DNA of 64,000 nucleotides. Origin: an uncultured bacterium. GTDB taxonomy: Bacteria > Pseudomonadota > Alphaproteobacteria > Sphingomonadales > Sphingomonadaceae. Below, in pieces: positions 61,718 to 64,000 of this stretch. Location: contig CALOGB020000175.1 in NCBI GenBank assembly GCA_942636505.2, forward strand, positions 1-64,000. Direction: 5' to 3'. Each line of letters opens with the position of its first letter. Positions within the stretch are counted from its first letter, which is position 1. The notes below the pieces were generated by a model, which had not been told where the DNA came from, ran no database searches, and saw only the letters and a program-made list of their open reading frames with translations. The position numbers and the translations under genes are program-made.

Positions 61718-61839
61718 GCGTTTGCGGTTTTCGCGCGACGGGTGCCGGCGCCCCCTTGCCCTTGCCCCCCGGCATGCCATATTTTGGCAGCATGCTTTTG
61801 ACCCCTGAAATGACGACTCCCCAGCGGACGGGCGAGCAG

Positions 61840-62190
61840 ATGGCCGAGCGCCGCGACGATAATGGCGAGGACGGCCATGATGGCACCGGGGGTGGCACCG
61901 GCGCCGGTATCGCGACCAAGACGCGCGCGAAGACCAAACAGCCGACGCCGTACCGCGTACTGATGCTCAACGACGACTATACGCCGATGGAGTTCGTCGT
62001 GCTGTGCCTTCAGCGCTTCTTCCGGATGGACATGGAAGCCGCGACTCGCGTGATGCTCCACGTCCATCAGAAGGGCGTCGGCGTGTGTGGCACGTTCAGC
62101 TACGAGGTGGCGGAGACCAAGGTGTCGCAGGTGATGGATTTCGCCAAGCAGAACCAGCATCCGCTCCAGTGCACGCTGGAGAAGGCTTGA
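61840..62190 (+). CDS. clpS: ATP-dependent Clp protease adaptor
   Basis: ClpS delivers N-end-rule substrates to ClpAP. The core is complete: [20 protein letters not shown] with the N-degron-binding Asn-Asp-Asp, [20 protein letters not shown] with the His pair region, and [19 protein letters not shown] at the end. I set the start at ATG 61840 ([12 protein letters not shown]), which aligns with the usual alphaproteobacterial N-terminus. In-frame ATGs at 61792 and 61810 would lengthen it. No clpA gene is seen in the window. Confidence 0.92.
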   Translation: MAERRDDNGEDGHDGTGGGTGAGIATKTRAKTKQPTPYRVLMLNDDYTPMEFVVLCLQRFFRMDMEAATRVMLHVHQKGVGVCGTFSYEVAETKVSQVMDFAKQNQHPLQCTLEKA

Positions 62191-62204
62191 GCTAACCGTC
62201 TGCT

Positions 62205-62329
62205 GATCCTCCCCGCAAGGGGGAGGTGGCACCGAAGGTGACGGAGGGGGCGGCACGCGCCACCCCTGTTTCGTATCCTCCCCCTCCGTCTGGCAAGCGC
62301 CAGCCACCTCCCCCTTGCAGGTGAGGATT
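62205..62329. repeat. Long palindromic repeat, GATCCTCCCCC family (copy 2)
   Basis: This 125-bp inverted-repeat element opens GATCCTCCCCGCAAGGGGGA, then GGTGGCACCGAAGGTGACGG, and closes CGCCAGCCACCTCCCCCTTG with CAGGTGAGGAT. The arms match copy 1 closely while the centre differs. It lies between the convergent clpS and Crp-type genes. Confidence 0.85.
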
Positions 62330-62340
62330 GAAGGAAAGGG

Positions 62341-63075
62341 TTACCGCGCCGGCGGCAACCAGCGCAGATCGAGCCCTTCGAAACGGTCGATGTAGTTCGC
62401 GGCCTGCGCCAGTTGCACCTCGTTGAGCAGCGTGACACGGCCCATCTCGCGGCGGATCAGGCCGTCCTCTTCCAACTGCCGCAACATTCGGTTGACGTGG
62501 ACCGCGGTGAGGCCGGTGGCGTCGCCGATCTCTTCCTGTGTCAGACCGAGCGTGAAGCTGTTGCCCATCGCGCGGTCGCGCATCCGCATGCGGTTGCGCA
62601 TCTCGAGCAGCAACGCCGCGATCCGCGCCTTCGCCGAGGTGCGGCCGAGTGCGGCGAGCCGGTCGGTCAGCGCGACCTTCTCCATCTGGTTCATCACCAT
62701 GATCAGCGCCGACAGCCGCGGATGATCGGTGACGAGCCCGGTCATCGCCGAGCGATCGAACGAACACACCGTGCAGTCGGTCAGCGCGACCACCGTCTCG
62801 GGCGAATCGCGATAGACCAGCGCCGAGACCGCCAGCATGTCGCCGGCATAGAGGAAGCGGAGGATCTGGCGGCTGCCGTCGTCCAGCAGCACATAGCTCA
62901 TCGCCATGCCGCGTTGCAGGATGAAGAGTTCGGCCTGTGGATCATTCTCGCGCACGAGGACGGCACCGCGACGCAAGTCTCGCGGGCGCTCCTCCAACCG
63001 CGCTAACGCAGCCTTCTCGTTCATCGACAGGTCGATGAGATCGCCGACGCGGTCGGCGAAGCAGCTGTCCGGCAC
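62341..63075 (-). CDS. Crp/Fnr family transcriptional regulator
   Basis: This 244-aa regulator has an N-terminal cyclic-nucleotide-binding-type sensor domain (RRGAVLVRENDPQAELFILQ, then GSRQILRFLYAGDMLAVSAL). A C-terminal winged helix carries SFTLGLTQEEIGDATGLTAV, the recognition helix HVNRMLRQLEEDGLI, and RVTLLNEVQLAQAANYIDRF. It lacks the four-Cys cluster of true FNR, so it is of a Crp-like or general sphingomonad type; the ligand is unknown. GTG 63075 gives the usual family start (PDSCFADRVGDLIDLS); the frame is open to ATG 63132. It is divergent from murA. Confidence 0.88.
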   Translation of the reverse strand: MPDSCFADRVGDLIDLSMNEKAALARLEERPRDLRRGAVLVRENDPQAELFILQRGMAMSYVLLDDGSRQILRFLYAGDMLAVSALVYRDSPETVVALTDCTVCSFDRSAMTGLVTDHPRLSALIMVMNQMEKVALTDRLAALGRTSAKARIAALLLEMRNRMRMRDRAMGNSFTLGLTQEEIGDATGLTAVHVNRMLRQLEEDGLIRREMGRVTLLNEVQLAQAANYIDRFEGLDLRWLPPAR

Positions 63076-63275
63076 TCTATAATGGTCCCCAATGTTCGAG
63101 AACCACAGAGCAAAGCTAGGATTTCCGCGCATTAAAGTCGATCAAGCGGGGTGTGTTAGCGCTTCGGAAGGCTCGCCCGGTCCCGACGCGGGACTCGACC
63201 CCAGGCCAGCATCCGCCTGTCGCCCGATCGATGCGCGGCCCTTGCGCAGAACGCCAGCCGCGATAGACACCCGGG

Positions 63276-64000
63276 ATGGACCGTATTCTCATTCGCGGCG
63301 GCAATCGCCTGTCCGGGCGCTTGCCCATTTCCGGCGCGAAGAACGCCGCGCTCACGCTGATGCCGTGCGCGCTGCTGACCGAAGAGCCGCTGACGCTGCG
63401 CAATTTGCCGCGGCTGGCGGATGTCGACGGCTTCGGCCACCTGCTTAACCAGCTTGGCGCGTCGACCGCGATCCAGGGCACGCGGCCCGAGGATTTCGGC
63501 CGGGTGATGACGATCCGCGCGGGTAACCTCACATCGACCGAGGCGCCGTACGACATCGTGCGGAAGATGCGCGCGTCGATCCTGGTGCTCGGGCCGTTGC
63601 TCGGGCGCGGCGGCGAGGCGACGGTGTCGCTGCCGGGCGGCTGTGCGATCGGCAATCGCCCGATCGATCTGCATCTGCGCGCTCTGGAGGCGATCGGCGC
63701 CGAGCTCGAGATGGCGGCGGGCTATGTGAAGGCGATCGCGCCGGGAGGACGCCTGCCGGGCGGCCGCTTCCGCTTCCCGATCGTGTCGGTGGGTGCGACC
63801 GAGAACGTCGTGATGGCGGCGGTACTGGCCAAGGGCACGTCGGTAATCGAGAACGCCGCGCGCGAGCCCGAGATCGTCGACCTCTGCAACTGTCTGGTCG
63901 CGATGGGTGCGTCGATCGACGGGATCGGCACCGAGACGCTGACGATCGACGGCCGCGATCGGCTGCACGGCGCGACCTATGCGGTGATGCCTGACCGGAT
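63276..64000 (+). CDS. murA: UDP-N-acetylglucosamine 1-carboxyvinyltransferase, 3' part missing
   Basis: This is the first committed enzyme of peptidoglycan synthesis; it joins phosphoenolpyruvate to UDP-GlcNAc. The frame from ATG 63276 stays open for 241 codons to the right edge. It has [20 protein letters not shown] with the family N-terminus [27 protein letters not shown], and the catalytic Cys in [19 protein letters not shown] at about residue 123. [18 protein letters not shown] and [18 protein letters not shown] follow. The rest of the protein lies outside. The Cys form is the fosfomycin-sensitive type. Confidence 0.96.
   Translation, partial: MDRILIRGGNRLSGRLPISGAKNAALTLMPCALLTEEPLTLRNLPRLADVDGFGHLLNQLGASTAIQGTRPEDFGRVMTIRAGNLTSTEAPYDIVRKMRASILVLGPLLGRGGEATVSLPGGCAIGNRPIDLHLRALEAIGAELEMAAGYVKAIAPGGRLPGGRFRFPIVSVGATENVVMAAVLAKGTSVIENAAREPEIVDLCNCLVAMGASIDGIGTETLTIDGRDRLHGATYAVMPDR

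Overview
The window is high-GC DNA from an alphaproteobacterium, most likely a Sphingomonas-type sphingomonad. This rests on compact operons with ATGA start/stop overlaps, GTG and TTG starts, a CC_3452-family secreted protein, a DUF6456 protein, a class I PHA synthase with phasin, an alphaproteobacterial-type ClpS and a single Rel/Spo homologue. No rRNA gene, intact tRNA gene, CRISPR array or intact insertion sequence was found.

Layout. (1) 1-1005: the 5' part of a lipoprotein subtilase that runs off the left edge. (2) About 1.9-26.1 kb: a large exopolysaccharide/O-antigen-like locus. It makes UDP-glucuronate (ugd) and GDP-L-fucose (gmd, fcl). It carries five glycosyltransferases, three left-handed beta-helix acyltransferases, two membrane acyltransferase-3 proteins, an SGNH hydrolase, a nucleotide-sugar epimerase, a Wzx-type flippase, two Wzy/WaaL-type polytopic proteins and a secreted parallel beta-helix protein. 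The genes sit in several opposed blocks: + 1.9-6.8, - 7.2-10.1, + 10.3-15.2, - 15.7-20.8, + 20.8-22.8 and - 23.6-26.1 kb. Decayed sequence lies at several of the junctions. (3) 26.2-27.5 kb: scrap DNA with an IS3-family remnant, the last ~50 codons of an M13 metallopeptidase, and one copy of a 165-bp repeat. (4) 27.5-39.9 kb: a surface and sensory segment. A four-gene Csu-type chaperone-usher pilus operon lies between two LuxR-type regulators. It is followed by a bacteriophytochrome HWE kinase with a C-terminal receiver and a propeller-type periplasmic sensor joined to a GGDEF diguanylate cyclase. A second copy of the 165-bp repeat and the 3' end of a tRNA close this segment. (5) 40.2-64 kb: mostly chromosomal housekeeping, namely an XRE regulator, DUF6456, a DapF-like epimerase, fasciclin, a nucleoside transporter, a queuosine-precursor transporter, argB, yggT-DUF167-folD-marC, a GtrABC-like membrane glycosylation set, rsh, HxlR, a thioesterase, a TauE/SafE permease, an aminotransferase, phaC-phasin, clpS, a Crp/Fnr regulator and the start of murA.

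How it fits together. The polysaccharide genes, the Csu-type pili, the light-sensing kinase and the c-di-GMP synthase are all functions usually tied to surface attachment and biofilm. The 12-kb pilus/sensor segment is bracketed by diverged direct repeats and ends at a tRNA fragment, which suggests an old insertion. The housekeeping part is dotted with palindromic intergenic repeats, most of them between convergent genes. I found no system in this window that I can call undescribed. The most worthwhile points are the bracketed island, the GtrABC-like set, the decayed fragments and the divergent DapF-like enzyme.
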